Shown piece after piece: positions 34,328 to 46,000 of a DNA stretch of 64,000 nucleotides. Position 1 is the stretch's first letter. Each line of letters begins with the position of its first letter. Under the pieces are notes generated by a model, which was given only the letters and a program-made list of their open reading frames with translations, made no database searches and was not told the origin of the DNA. The DNA is taken from contig JAALGY010000039.1 in the NCBI GenBank assembly GCA_032358165.1, positions 186,001 through 250,000 of the forward strand, written 5' to 3'. A program made the translations under genes and the position numbers. Origin of the DNA: Diplosphaera chodatii. Lineage: Eukaryota > Chlorophyta > Trebouxiophyceae > Prasiolales > Stichococcaceae.

Positions 34328-35524
34328 ATGATGAACATAGCGTGCTCAACACCGCTGGCATGTGGCAGCCCGCGCAGCCCGCTGAGCAGGCCGCAGAGCT
34401 GCGCCATGCGCCGCCACCAGCTGTTGGTCCCCCCGCAGCAGACCTGCGGCTGGCAACATCCTGCTCCTTGTTGCCGCGCACGTGACATGCGGCACTGCCT
34501 TTTGCAGGTGAGCGCCCATTTGCTGCTGGTTCACCCCCATGTACTGACCGTCTGTGGGCGGCATGTGACGGTTCTGACAACACGTCGCCGCCTGCTGGCA
34601 GGGAGGCTGCACTGCGCTGGCCTCGTGTGCGGCAGCACCAGATCAGCAGCCAGAGTAGCCGCTGCTGCTACCAGACCAAGGCCCCAAGAAGCGGTGCTTG
34701 CAATGCGGGAACGAGCGCACGTTGTTCTACTTCCCAGTGCGTGTGTCTCAGCCGGACGGCTGGGTGCACTGCTACGCCTGCAAGCGGGAGCGGAAGCTGC
34801 AAGTCAGGCCGCCAAGACCGTGCGCAAGTCCACTGGGTCACAGTGGCTGCTCTTCACACGCCCTTTTGGCAGTGTGCAGCTTCAAGGGCATGACAGCGTG
34901 CACCCTGGCAGTGGTTGCCAAGCAGTTCACCCAGCCAGCCTTACGATCTCTGTGGATGTTGACTTATGCCGATACTGTAGCTGTTCAGCGCCCGCGTCCA
35001 TTTCGCACAGGCTGGCCAACGATGAGCATCCACCCACACAAGAGCAACAGGTCTGCAAGAAGTGCTGCGCGCTCCTGCCGGCAAGGTGGTATGGTCTGAG
35101 GCCCAAATGCGTCAGCGGCCGCGACAGCTCCTGCCTGGCATGCAAGGCGGAGCAGAAGCGAGGCTACAGCCGCATCGAACGGCAGGTGCCGCAGCGAAAG
35201 GCGTGCCGGGTCTGCCAGCGGACCCTAGAAGCAGAGCATTTCGGGCGTGCGCGGCGCGCAAGTGATGGGCTGGCCAGCAGCTGCAAGGACTGCGAATGCG
35301 CGTACGCCGCCAGCCGCAAGGAACCTCTCACCAGGGTACCCGTGCCAAGCAAGCTCTGCTGCGACTGCAGAACCGTCAAGCCAGCTTCAGAGTTTCACAA
35401 ACGGCGGCTGAATGTGGATGGCCTCCACGGTATCTGCAAGCAGTGTATTGCAGAGTACCACCAGAAGCAGCGCCAGCAGCGGCGGCAGCAGAAGCAGCGC
35501 CAGCAGCAGCAGGCAACATCGTGA
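34328..35524 (+). pseudogene. ZR12: zinc-ribbon copy with a nonsense codon in exon 2
   Basis: Exons 34328-34507, 34602-34819 and 35011-35524. In exon 2 the QPEQ motif of the family reads CAG CCA GAG TAG, a C-to-T change giving a stop at 34656-34658, before module 1. The rest is undamaged: module 1 CLQCGNERTLFYF, modules 2-4 all with four Cys, Gln-rich end. Use of a downstream AG (after GCTGCTACCAG) could skip the stop while keeping module 1, so it may not be dead. The exon 2 end is AGACC|GTGCGC, which would replace the usual junction Arg by Pro. Confidence 0.65.
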
Positions 35525-35699
35525 TCAGCGACATCGGATGGCATGCAGCAGCGGTCACGATCAGCACAGGTGCAGAGATGCGCCCGCCGTCCTGACCGTA
35601 CATTGCAGCTGTGCGTGGCAGCCATGGTGCAGCAACCCAGTGGCTGAGTGCTCTGCGAACTACGTGCTTGGCATGCATGCTGCTGAGTGACTGATGCTG

Positions 35700-36100
35700 A
35701 CGTATCCGCACCGAGCAACAGGTGCCTGAGCAAAAACAGCGGTGCCGGGGATGGCAGCACACAGTGGAGGCAAGGTGCTGAGCCTGCAGCAGGAGCTTCG
35801 CTGATGGGTCGTCTGACGGTCATCGCATCTGAAGAGCAGGCGGCAATCCCCACAACCAGGTGCGCTGGCAGCCCGCCGTCCAAGTGGAGTTGCTGGCAAG
35901 TGCTGCAGGGCTGTGAGGCAGGCAGCGCTGAGATGGACAACCCTGCCGCTGACTCCCACCCCTCCTGATGATACGTATGCAGTGAACGGCCTCGCTGCAG
36001 CGTGCAGGAGGTGCAGCGGCCGCCGCCATGCTACAGCGGCGGCGGCAGCCGCGGCAGCAGAGCAGCAAGTTCATCAACAGGCGCAGACGGCGGCGTCCAC
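35700..36100 (+). pseudogene. Relic of an 18th zinc-ribbon copy
   Basis: Fragments of exon 3 can be read in order although frames and stops are scattered: QVPEQKQRCRG near 35717 (ZR12: QVPQRKACRV), QPAVQVEL near 35871 (ZR2: QPLVQVEV) and VNGLAAACRRCSGRR near 35980 (ZR9: VDGLAAECKECSSAR), followed by a CGG/CAG tract. Most Cys are gone. It is the inner end of the plus-strand arm. Confidence 0.55.
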
Positions 36101-36564
36101 ACGGGTCTGGCAACATATTGTACGTGCATGCGCTCAGATTGCCGATGTCGAAGAACATATAGGACTTCTGAGTGCGTGGTGGGAGCTGCAAGTACGCCTT
36201 GCCCTGCACTGCGGTCTGCTGATGAAGCTGGGCCCCTGGTGCAGGCGGCTGGTGCCCGTTCCTCGCGTGCAAGCGTGGGGTGCGGCGCATACAGATACAT
36301 GCTGGCATAACTCCCAGAGACGGCAACCGAGCTTCATCAGGCAGCATCCGCAGGACCTGTCGCACTGTGCATCAGCAGCTGATGGCAAGGACACCTTGAC
36401 AGATGTACAGATGGTGTGTAGCAGCAAGGCATACAGCAAAGGCAAACCTCCTGGGACTGCTCGACTATGAAGTTGATCACTCATATTTACTCATCACGTA
36501 GTCACGTGCCTCCCGCACAGCTTCCCCTGCAGACAATGATGCATGTAGTAGTATTGCCTTCACC

Positions 36565-39500
36565 ATGCTGCGCGCGGCACTGCTGCAGAAGTGTATCGTT
36601 TCCTTAGCGTCGCCTGCACTGCAGAACCGTGTTTGCTTCATTGGATCAGGCTGCGCATTGAAGCAGAAGCCAACTGTACCATATCACCCTGCACGATCTC
36701 AGAGGTGCTTGGGCAGCCAAACAACGCTGGCAGCCATGTCTCAGCAGGCCCAGCAGATCCAGGCCGTAACTTCAGACCCCAGCAAGTTCGATTCCTTGGA
36801 CCACCTGCAGATCGCTCAAGTGGATGTGCCAGAGCCGGGGCAGGGCGAGGTGCTCGTTGCAATCAGGCTCAGGCCCGTCAACCCTACAGACATCGCCCAG
36901 AGCAAGGGCCTGTATGGTGACGGCAGGGACGGGAAGCCCTTCTCGGTCGGGTGAGTCGAGCCTTACGTCAGGTGCAGAATGGTAGTGAGTTGCGTGCAGG
37001 TTGCATCATGACAGCAAGTGCGAACGTGGCATTTGATCGGCCGTCACAATCCTGCACTTTGCCATCGGTTGCAGTCCGGCTGTGTGCAGCGTGTGCTGGC
37101 GCCTCTGCATGTGCATAGCAAGTGCAGCCAACATCAGCTGCACCCATTGATGCGATCTGGTTCTCAACCGCTGTGTTTGTAGACGTGAAACGCCCTGATT
37201 GCATCGCCATCCAACGGGACGCATTCTGGCGACAACATGCGGTCGTGGTGTAGCACAGGCACAGCGCACAGTCCGGACGCAGGGATCTCCACTGTGGCTT
37301 GTTCACGAACGGCACTGCCGCTGCAGGTCGGAGGGCGTGGGGGTGGTGGAGAAGAGCGGTCCCGGCGCCAGCAGGTTCCAGCCCGGGCAGCGGGTGGTCG
37401 CTGCGGGGTGGGCTGCCGGCACCTGGCAGAGCTACATCGTGCAGCCCGAGAAGACGCTGGTGGGTATTGATCCCGACAAAGGCACCATGTGCCAGCAGAC
37501 TGTGCAGGCTGGCAACAGCAGCATCTTCGCTCCTGTTTCATGCACCCGTGGGCAATTTCCTCGTTGGGTGTCATTTGGTGGGAGTGGCAGCCAATCAGTG
37601 CCACTCATTCAAGAGCCATATGTATGCATGTTACACAAGTGTGTGTCGACCACGCAGCTGGCGGTGCCGGATGAGCTGGACGACAAGACAGCCTCGCAGT
37701 TCTATGTGAGTCGTGCGCATGCTGCATTGTCACGGCGCAGTGCCTGCACTGCACCGCTGCTGGTGGTGGTGCTGCTGCTGCTGCTGCTGCTGCTGCTCAG
37801 TGCATGGTGGCAGGCAGTGAGATGGCGCGCATCTTAAAATCAGCCAGGAGAGCCATCGATCACTGGCAAACTCGGGCTGTCGCAAAGTCTCTGTTCTACA
37901 ACTGTGCTGCAACTGCCGGGCGGCATGACCTGACATCATGCTGGTGCTGCGCCGCAGATCAACCCCATCACGGTGCTGGGGCTGACGGAGACCAGCGCCG
38001 TGCCGAAGGGCGGCTGGCTGCTGCAGACGGCCGCCGGTAGCGTGAGTGCATGTTTTGCGGTTGAAGCGCTGTCTGCGCAATGCACCGCTGCCACCGTGCA
38101 CACCGCTCTCCTGCATCTCAAGCGGTCGCGCACAGACCTGACCTTTCCGATGGCCTGCGCGTGGCTGTTGTGTCAGCCTGCAGAGTCAGCAGCCAGGCAG
38201 CCGTCTGCGGCAGCTGGAGACGCTGGAAGCAGCGGCTCACGGTGCGGTGCACCGTAGCAGCGCTGTCGGCGGTGCACCCTGACGTGCGGGGTGTGCTGCG
38301 TGCAGGTGCTGGGGCGGCAGCTGGTGCAGTACGCCAGGCACATCGGCGTCCGCACCATCAGCGTCGTGCGGCGCGACGAGCACATCCAGGAGCTGAAGGA
38401 CCTCGGGTGCGCGGAACACCCTGAACATCCTGATGTTCAGGGTTTCCCTGCTGTGACAGCGGGCGATGCCATGACAACGGAAGTGCCAGCCAGTGGAGCA
38501 GGCTTCCAGGGGTTTGGTGTCCCTGTCTGGGAACGCACCGCGCCTGTAGGGTACAAAAGCGATTTGAATGGCGACATTTGGCAGTCCAGGGGCAGATAGG
38601 TGAGTGACAGCTGAGCGCCACTGCCGCTCCATGGTGCCGCCCCCTGATGCACGCTCTATAGCGGCTGCGGTGCTGTGCTACAGGGCCGACGAGGTCATCA
38701 ACATGGAGACAGAGGACCTGGGGGCGCGGGTGAGGGAGATCACCGGTGGGCAGGGGGCGGATGCGGCAGTGGACCCCGTGGGCGGCGCGCTCACCGGCCA
38801 GGTGAAGATATATCAGCACCTGAGCATGTGGAGTTCTGACAAGAATAAGGGGTTAACATGGCGGTTGACCCCGTGGCCGGCGCCCTCACCGGCCATGGTA
38901 TGATTACAACACACCATGCCTTGTAAATCAAAGTTGAAGCAGATTTAAGGGCGGACGCCACGGCCGGCCCCGTCGGCGGCGCCCTCACTGGCCAGATGAG
39001 GTTGTTAACGGCACCACACACTATGCCGATGAACACAGAAGCTGAAAATCAGGTTTGGGTGTTGGGGCTGCTGTCAACCCTGCGGGCGGCGCGCTTGCTG
39101 GCCAGACTGGTCCCCTCGAGCACCAAGCAAGCTCCCATTGGAACAGTGCCAGCAGGCCGAGCTGCTGCGGGGCGCTTGCGCTGCAGTGGGCTCAGGCCCC
39201 TGGTCATCTGGCCTGGCTGCCCCACCGTTCATACGAAGCTCACTACCAAACCCAGCGCAGTTTTTGGCAGTGCTGTCGCACTGCTGCAGATGTGGAGGTG
39301 CACACACAGGCAGGACCTCGCTGACATGCCGCTCGCTCCCCTGCAGGTGCTGTCGGCCGTGAAGAAGGGCGGCACGCTGCGGCTGTACGGCACGCTCAGC
39401 GGCCCCGAGACCACCGTCAAGATCCGGGACATCATGGCTGGTCAGCGCCCGCCCTGCTGACGCCTTTCCGTTTCCCAAAGCCTGTCTGTTTTCCGAGTCT

Positions 39501-40290
39501 TTACATGCTCCACGCTGATCTCAACCAGAGAGCAGTGAACAGTAGTACAAGCCTGGACAGCGTGGATCCCGCCTGTGCCTCTGGCAATGGCAATGTGTCA
39601 TGTGCGTCACTGCAGGGAAGCGCCTGGACGCGTTCCTCATCTACAGGTGCAGGCGCTTCCAGCTTACCGAAGCACTCTTTCCTCCTGCATACTGCATGCT
39701 TCAGCAGATCAGCGAAGGCGTGTGCAGCTGTGCAAGACAGCTGTCAGGCACCTGCCTGAGCGTCAAGTGCCCGCTTGTGCAGCTGGCTGCCGGGGCTGGG
39801 CGAGGCGGAGAGCAGGAAGCGGCAGGAGACGGCGCTGCAGCTGCTGAAGGACCGCGTCATGACGCCGCTGTCAGGTGAACCCCCGAGTCTGGGGCGTCAC
39901 CCTGTAGTTGCACGTGCGTTCTGGAGATGAACAATCTGCTGCTGCAGGTTTGCGGCTGCTGCAGGGCAACATCCTGCGTGCCGATTTCAGTGGCAGGCAT
40001 CATTGCACCCTCTGCCGCCTGCGCGTGCTGTTCTGCTGCGGTGCATGCACGCTGGGTATGCTGCCAGCTGGCTGCAGCCACAGGCCTGAAGCGCATGCAA
40101 CCGAGCAGGCAGGGGGGCACCTGCTGGGCAGAGTCCCTCATTAGCAGGACATACGCAGTGGCGATGCTGCAAAACATCTGCGCACCCCGTGGCTGCAGGC
40201 AAGGTATTCCCCTTCGACCAGTACAAGGAGGCGATCAAGGAGAGCACGCGTGCCGGCCGCGGCGCCAAGGTGTTCCTGGGCTCGGAGTAG
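36565..40290 (+). CDS. Medium-chain dehydrogenase/reductase (quinone oxidoreductase / enoyl-reductase like)
   Basis: Ten exons (36565-36950, 37327-37459, 37658-37705, 37958-38041, 38306-38406, 38684-38801, 39347-39440, 39616-39646, 39783-39874, 40199-40290) splice to 1179 nt, 392 residues. The GroES-like domain contains VDVPEPGQGEVLV, RLRPVNPTD and SEGVGVVEKSGPGASRFQPG. The nucleotide-binding fold contains QTAAGSVLGRQLVQYARHIG, HIQELKDLGADEVINME, GADAAVDPVGGALTG and KKGGTLRLYGTLSG, and the C-terminal catalytic domain ends KVFPFDQYKEAIKES. Zinc-ligand Cys of true alcohol dehydrogenases are not evident, pointing to an NADPH-dependent quinone or 2-enoyl thioester reductase. About 55 residues before the MSQQAQQ methionine look like an organelle transit peptide. 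It is single copy within the array. Confidence 0.85.
37769..37797 (+). repeat. (CTG)n microsatellite in intron 3 of the dehydrogenase gene
   Basis: About nine CTG units lie in the intron between exons 37658-37705 and 37958-38041. Confidence 0.8.
38419..38442 (+). other. Perfect 11-bp hairpin just inside an intron
   Basis: CCCTGAACATC and GATGTTCAGGG are exact reverse complements separated by two bases. The hairpin starts 12 bases after the donor of the intron at 38407-38683. It is too perfect to be chance in worn intron DNA; it could be the footprint of an excised element or an RNA structure near the splice site. Confidence 0.7.
38763..39105 (+). repeat. Exon 6 end repeated three more times in the following intron
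   Basis: The last coding segment of exon 6 (AVDPVGGALTGQ, ending 38801) recurs in worn form ending at 38897 (AVDPVAGALTGH), 38995 (AGPVGGALTGQ) and 39105 (AVNPAGGALAGQ). The period is 96-110 bp. The first copy is followed by a normal GTGAAG donor, the others by ATGGTATG, ATGAGG and ACTGG, so only the first is used in the spliced frame. Confidence 0.8.
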
Positions 40291-41041
40291 GGACCTGGGT
40301 GAAGATCCTAAGGGAACCTTGCCTACCGCTGCAGTGATCAGCGGTGGGTCAGCGCCTGTGCCAGCCGTTCCGCCAGGAGCCGAGCCGGCTTGACGGCGTG
40401 CGGTGCAGGGGCCCTGCCGGCCACACACAGATGGATGCAGGAGCATGACAGGCACGCAAGGATGCTGCATGCTGTGTGTCAGCGGTTCTAGTGTGACGGA
40501 CGCAGCATGACCATGTGGCACGAGGTTGGCAGCATTAATGACAGCTTACGCTGACATTGGAACCTGCTCGTGCATGTGCTTGCCATCTCTTGCACGCAAC
40601 AGCATGCGGCTGAATCTTGCATGCAGCATTGCTGACACCAGGGGCAGGGTTGTCATGCTTGGTGGCAAGTGCCAGATGCATTCTGCCCATAATAACCCTT
40701 TCGATGTCGATCCGTCCCATGCAAACAGATTGCTCCAGATGGTTCGGGGCAACTGCAACACGAACCCACTGCTTGCATGGCCTGGTACACTTGGTCTGGT
40801 AGGTCATGTGATACATTCTGAAAGCAGAGCAAACGGGTAGGCAAATGGCACAACACTACAAACCCTTGATGCTGCTATCTAGTGCGAATCGAGTGGCTTG
40901 CAAGAAACCTGCAAGCAGCGAAAGCGCTCCATGCCGATGGTGCATTATATTATTGCTACCCTAGATGATTACAGGCGCGCAGCCCGTGGGGTCCAGCAGC
41001 CAAGGTCTCCCCTAGTGGCAGAATGATAAGGCGCTGACGTG
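40291..41041. other. Intergenic region, convergent 3' ends
   Basis: It lies between the dehydrogenase stop and the stop of the minus-strand proline-rich gene. I see no coding signal, repeat or array element. Confidence 0.5.
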
Positions 41042-41660
41042 CTAGCCGCTGCCGCTGCCAACGCCGGTGTCGAAAGGATCAAACAGAGGGGCTGCTGTTC
41101 CCCGTCCTGGCGCCGGGCCTGCAGGTGGCGATGTCAACCATAACCACTTGCTCATTCCTTGATGCAGCTGTGGTAGGTGACAGGACCCAAACCGCAACAA
41201 ATGGCCTTCATCTGAAGTCTGAGCCGCCACAGCTAGCCCCACCTGTGGACACCACAGTGCCGTCGACCTTGCCGACCGGCTGGCCGGGCGTCCGCCTCGG
41301 CTGCGGCGCCGGGCGGCTCACGACATACTTCATGTTTATGAGAGGTCTCGCAATGGCAGGTGGCGGCTGCCTGGCGGCGGCTGCTGGCGGCGGATGCTGC
41401 TGGGGTTTTGACGCTGGTGGAGGCCATGGTAAGCGTGGCGGCGGCAGCGGCTGCGGTGGCAGCGGCGGCGGCGGTGGAGGCAGTGAAAGCAGTGGGTACT
41501 TCTCATCATCTTCAGGCGCCGCTGCCGGGGGCGTTTTCTGCAGCAGCGCCCGCTTTCGCTGTGGCCGTGCAGCCAGTCTGTGCTGCCGTGCCGCGCTGAT
41601 GAAATACAGGTCTCGAGCCGCTGCAAACTGCTCGCTGCTAAGGCTGTCGTCCGGCCGCAT
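41042..41660 (-). CDS. Proline-rich protein of unknown function, 2 exons
   Basis: Minus-strand exons 41660-41243 and 41118-41042 join in phase (STG|PAPGRG) through a clean GTGGGG donor and CCTGCAG acceptor, giving 164 residues from MRPDDSLSSEQF. The middle is proline-rich (LPPPPPPLPPQPLPPPRLPW) and the end is acidic-aromatic (APLFDPFDTGVGSGSG). There are no membrane segments or Cys clusters. I do not recognise the family. More 5' exons may exist, because the reading is also open in part upstream (a hydrophobic stretch FGTLIVFLVVGSAAA near 41940 on the same strand). Confidence 0.5.
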
Positions 41661-43058
41661 GCTGTGCTGAACAGCGACAGCCTGCTCTGACTTCTCATGG
41701 CTGCCGGGGGGCGGCGCCGGCGGTGCTCCCGCTGACGCCGCGCACCCCTAGCAACCGGCTTCCGCCCCTGCAGCACACACAGCCTCGTCACTGGTCTGTG
41801 TAGCAGCCCGATGATTGCGACCATCGGGCAGCGCAGCACAGCGGGGATGCAACCATACACCTTCAGCACGCCTGCACCTCTGTCGCCTGCGCCATCTGCC
41901 GCGGCAGACCCGACGACCAGAAACACAATCAGCGTGCCGAACATGGCGAAGGGAGTTTCTCGCAGCGCCTGCTGCTGAGCAACATCCGCTGTGTTGCGGT
42001 AACTGCGGCTGCACACTTGCTTGATTTGTTGCACAGGTGCGATTTGCAGGATGTAACTGGTCGCTCGGCTTTCAATGCGAATGGTATCGGGCCTACAGAC
42101 AGCCCAGCATCAAGCTGCTTCTCCGCTGGTGCACTGATTGGCGCACACTCCGCTGATAATCAGCCCAATTGCACCCCAGACTGCAAGATGGGTGCAAAAG
42201 GACGTGTCTCCTGACGCGTGTCCGCTGATGGGTCAAACGAGCCGCAGCATGATCTCACACACGTAAAGGGGGTTGAAAGTGACCTAGATACTCCCTGTCG
42301 CCCCAGCAGCATGGCAACGTCATGTCAGCGGCCCCAACAGCCCATGGGACTGTTTCCTGCAACGCCTGCCACCCACCCTGTGGTGCTGACTGCAAGCAAC
42401 ACACCATGTAACGTTGCAGCGGCAATATCATGCAGTTTTCGGTACGCATTGGCCTCAGCAAGACTCTTACAGACCAGGTACTGACACAACCCTGGCCCTC
42501 TGCGCAAAATGATCACATGTAAGCACACATGCATTATACCTCCAGCTCTGACCAACGAACACGAATGGACTGCCCAGTGCAGTATATCAGGCGCCGTAAC
42601 GTTTGCTGGGTTTCAAAGTCGTCAGCACCCAAATGGAAGCAAGCTGATGCATCTCACGATGCATGCAGGGCAGCGTGTGGCGCGCCGCATCAGCATCAGC
42701 ACATGTGGGGGAGCCGGCCCAGACGAATGCAGAGGTCTCGAACGGGCAGCCTCCTAGCACGGGCTATCCTGCGTCCGCTGCGCCCTCACGCAGCGCGGCA
42801 TCGAGCTCGGCCGCGCATTTGCATCGTTTGACAGCGTGGAGCAAACGGGCGAGCGCTTACGGAACAGGCCCTCTGGTGTATCTTGGAGCAAAAGCAGCCG
42901 GCACAGCACCCCCGAGAGCAGCAGCGGCGGCTGGGGCAGGCCGCGGGAGCGGTGGCGGCTGTGCAGCTGCTGCCAGCGCTACGCCTGGGATGGCGGCGCA
43001 GTAATATCCGCGCCTGACGCAGCACCCCTGCAGCGAACGAGCTCTGAACCCTGGTGCG
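41661..43058. other. Divergent intergenic region
   Basis: It separates the minus-strand proline-rich gene from plus-strand TFB2 and probably holds both promoters. Apart from the possible hydrophobic exon near 41940 on the minus strand I see nothing supported. Confidence 0.4.
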
Positions 43059-46000
43059 ATGGACCTGGCCAGCTTCCTGGAGGCGCTGCCCGCCGCGCAA
43101 CTGGACTCGGTGTACGACTCGCAGGTGTGGGGTCCCGCGCTGAGTGTGCTGCTGTGCTGCCAGAGCAATGCCCACTGGACCCTACTGTTCAGCACGCACG
43201 TTCGTGCTGTCACGGCATCATCACAGAGCACTCATTGACAGGACAAGCGCACTCTGCCAGTTTGCTGGCAACGTGCGATGCTGCAACGGCAGACACTGCC
43301 TTATGGCCTGTGCATTGCGCGTTTCCTGTTGCATTAGACCACGGTACATCAGGCCTGCTGCCTGGTGACGCTGATCCAAACCACCCAACCTGCAGTGGAC
43401 GTGCCGCGCGCTGCTGCGGGCGCTGCCGCCGCTGGCGCAGCTGTACGTCGCGCGCCTGCTGCTGCCTGCAGCCCCCGTGCCCAAAGGTGCTGGCTGGCGC
43501 AGTCCATGGGCTCAAGGGCCCAGTGCCAGTCCGTAGCAGGAGGACTTCCATAAACCTGCATGCAGGTGCTGTTTCGACATCACATCATTCACATCATGTG
43601 TGCTGAAGCAAGCATGTACAGATCACACTCTCTTGTATGCAGACCTGGTGGCGTCGTGGGCCTCTGCCCCGGGCCGCGCCAAGCACAATGCCGCCGTGGC
43701 GCAGCTGCGGCGGCTGCAGCTGCTGCAGGTCCGCCACTGCAGCGCAGCCGCGCTGCACTCCGTGATCCCTGCATGCCAACATTGTCAGCAGACAGGCGTG
43801 TCTCATTCAAGGGATCCAAGTACGTTGCCTGTGGGCAACACATGGCAGATGCCACGCCACGGTTGCATATCATGGGTTGATGTGCAACCCTGCGCAGGCG
43901 GCGGGGTGTGGCGGCGGCCGCGACGGCTGGCGGCTGCACCCGGCCTTCAGGGCGCAGCTGCACGCCGCTGTCGCTGGCAGGTGAGGGCAGGGCTGACCAC
44001 TTTGCCCAGTCTGTCACAGCGGCAACCTGCAGGGGATACCTGTGCAGCGCAGCAGCAGCTGCAGCTGAGGGTGAAACTGGCATCTGACACCGCTTTGCGG
44101 ATTCTGGCGGGCCACAGCCGGCAAGACTGGCAGCAGTCGTTCGTGCATGGCCATGGTGGCTGAAGCCACCTTCCCTGGCCACCCTGCAGTGCTGAGCCTG
44201 CGGGGGACCCGGCGTCAGAGGCGGCGGTGGCGGCGGCGCCATCAGCAGCCGAGCTGGACGCCTTCGTCCAGCGGCAGTGGGAGGGGCTCCTGCTGTATCT
44301 CGCCGACAGCTCAGGTGCCGCACAGCCTTTGCGGCTTTTCAGTCCCAGGCAGACCAGAGTTCATCAAACCGTGTAACCAGACTTCAGGCTTTGCAAAGGC
44401 ACATCGCGCCGCATCACGGTCCACTGTGCATATTACCCTGCGCCTTATGCAGCCCTGAGATTGACTCTGGGGTTCTGCGACTAATCAAAGATGATGGCCT
44501 ACTCCAACATCCTTGTCTGGTGCTGCAGTGCGCCCGCCGCCCCTGCCGCCGGCGCTCGCGGCCCTGGATGTCGCTGCAGGGGGGGACGGCGCAGTGCTGG
44601 ACATCGACGAGCTGTTTCGGGTGGGCTCAGGGGAGCTGCTGCTGCCCCTGTATGTTGCAACCTGACCTGTCTATGACCTGCACAGCCTGCAAGTACAAGA
44701 GGCATGGTCACATGCAACTCAGCGGTAGGGTTCCCCTGGGTTGGTGTGTCTTCCTTAAGATCACTCCACTTTTATTTGGTATTGAAACTGCAATGGCAGG
44801 CAGCCGCTGCTGTGCAGCCCGACACTCTACTCACCTGTTCCAAATACGACGTCCACATGACACACCACGACACACCCCATGCTGCCATGGCTATGCTATC
44901 TGCACTTCCAAAACTCTGATGCGCTGCCCGCACAGGAGGCGGACCTGATGGGGGCAGACGGCGGCGGCCGCATCATCACGCAGTCCGGCTACGCCTTCCT
45001 GCTGCGCGGGCCGCACGAGCAGCTGTGGGCGCTGCTGCGGCGCTTCATCGGCCTGCAGCAGCGGCGCTCGGGTGCGCCCGTCAGCACGGTCAACAGGGTC
45101 ACGGCGTGACCCTGATCGTCCCCTGGACGCAGCAAAGTCTGTGCTCCTGTCTGCAGTCGCCAGCCAGCAGATCGAGTCAGAGACACGGAGGCATCACGAG
45201 AACGGTGGCCGAGATCATGATTGAGTCCAGTGAATATCAGTCACTGTTGACTCTATGTAGTTCTGTGACTGCGCATTCCCGCAGGCACGGACCTGGCGGC
45301 GGCGGTCGGCTTCCTGCTGCAGCTGGGGTTCAGGCCCCCCGGGCGCCCGCTGCGGCTGGACGGCCTGCCGCTGGCGGAGCGCCGCATCGCCGCCGCCCTC
45401 GCGCACCTGGGGCTGCTGTGCCCCTTCAGGCGCGCTGCAGAACAAGCGAGCTGTTAGCAGAAGGGACGTCGCTGAGGACTTCCACCTGACATCAGCTCAG
45501 TGGGGATGTGTGCCGACGCATGGGCGACTACCAGCACACAGCACTGGATGCCTTTGTGAAGCATACTAGTGCGGCTGCAGTGTACTCGATTGCCTTGTGA
45601 AAGCCGTTGAGGAGGCTCAGGTAGACTGGGCCTGACCCATGGTCTCAGTGTCGTCTTTGCTCCTGCACCCGCTGTCAACGATTTGTGACAGCTGGGTATG
45701 TCACGGTACTGCAGGGTGGGCGAGGAGACGTGGGCCAGCCCCACGCGGCTGGCGCTGGTGCTGGCGGGCAGCGGCAGCGGCGGCGGCAGCGGGAGCAGCG
45801 CGCCGGGAGACGCGGCGGCCGGGACCATCATCGTGGAGACCAACTACAGGGTGGGTCAGCCACAGCAACAATGTCGCAGCCTGACCTTCCTTGATGGTGT
45901 CGACATACTGTAGTCAGGATTGCACAGACATGAGCTTAGATCTCAGGAATGCAGCGCAGTTTGCACCTATATGATCTCTGCACGCCTACTTGCTGTCACG

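Noticed and set aside
34328..35524. A single 398-residue open frame covering all of ZR12.
   Set aside because: It reads exon 1 and exon 3 correctly but passes through both introns and translates exon 2 in the wrong frame, losing module 1; the three-exon model with a nonsense codon fits the family better.
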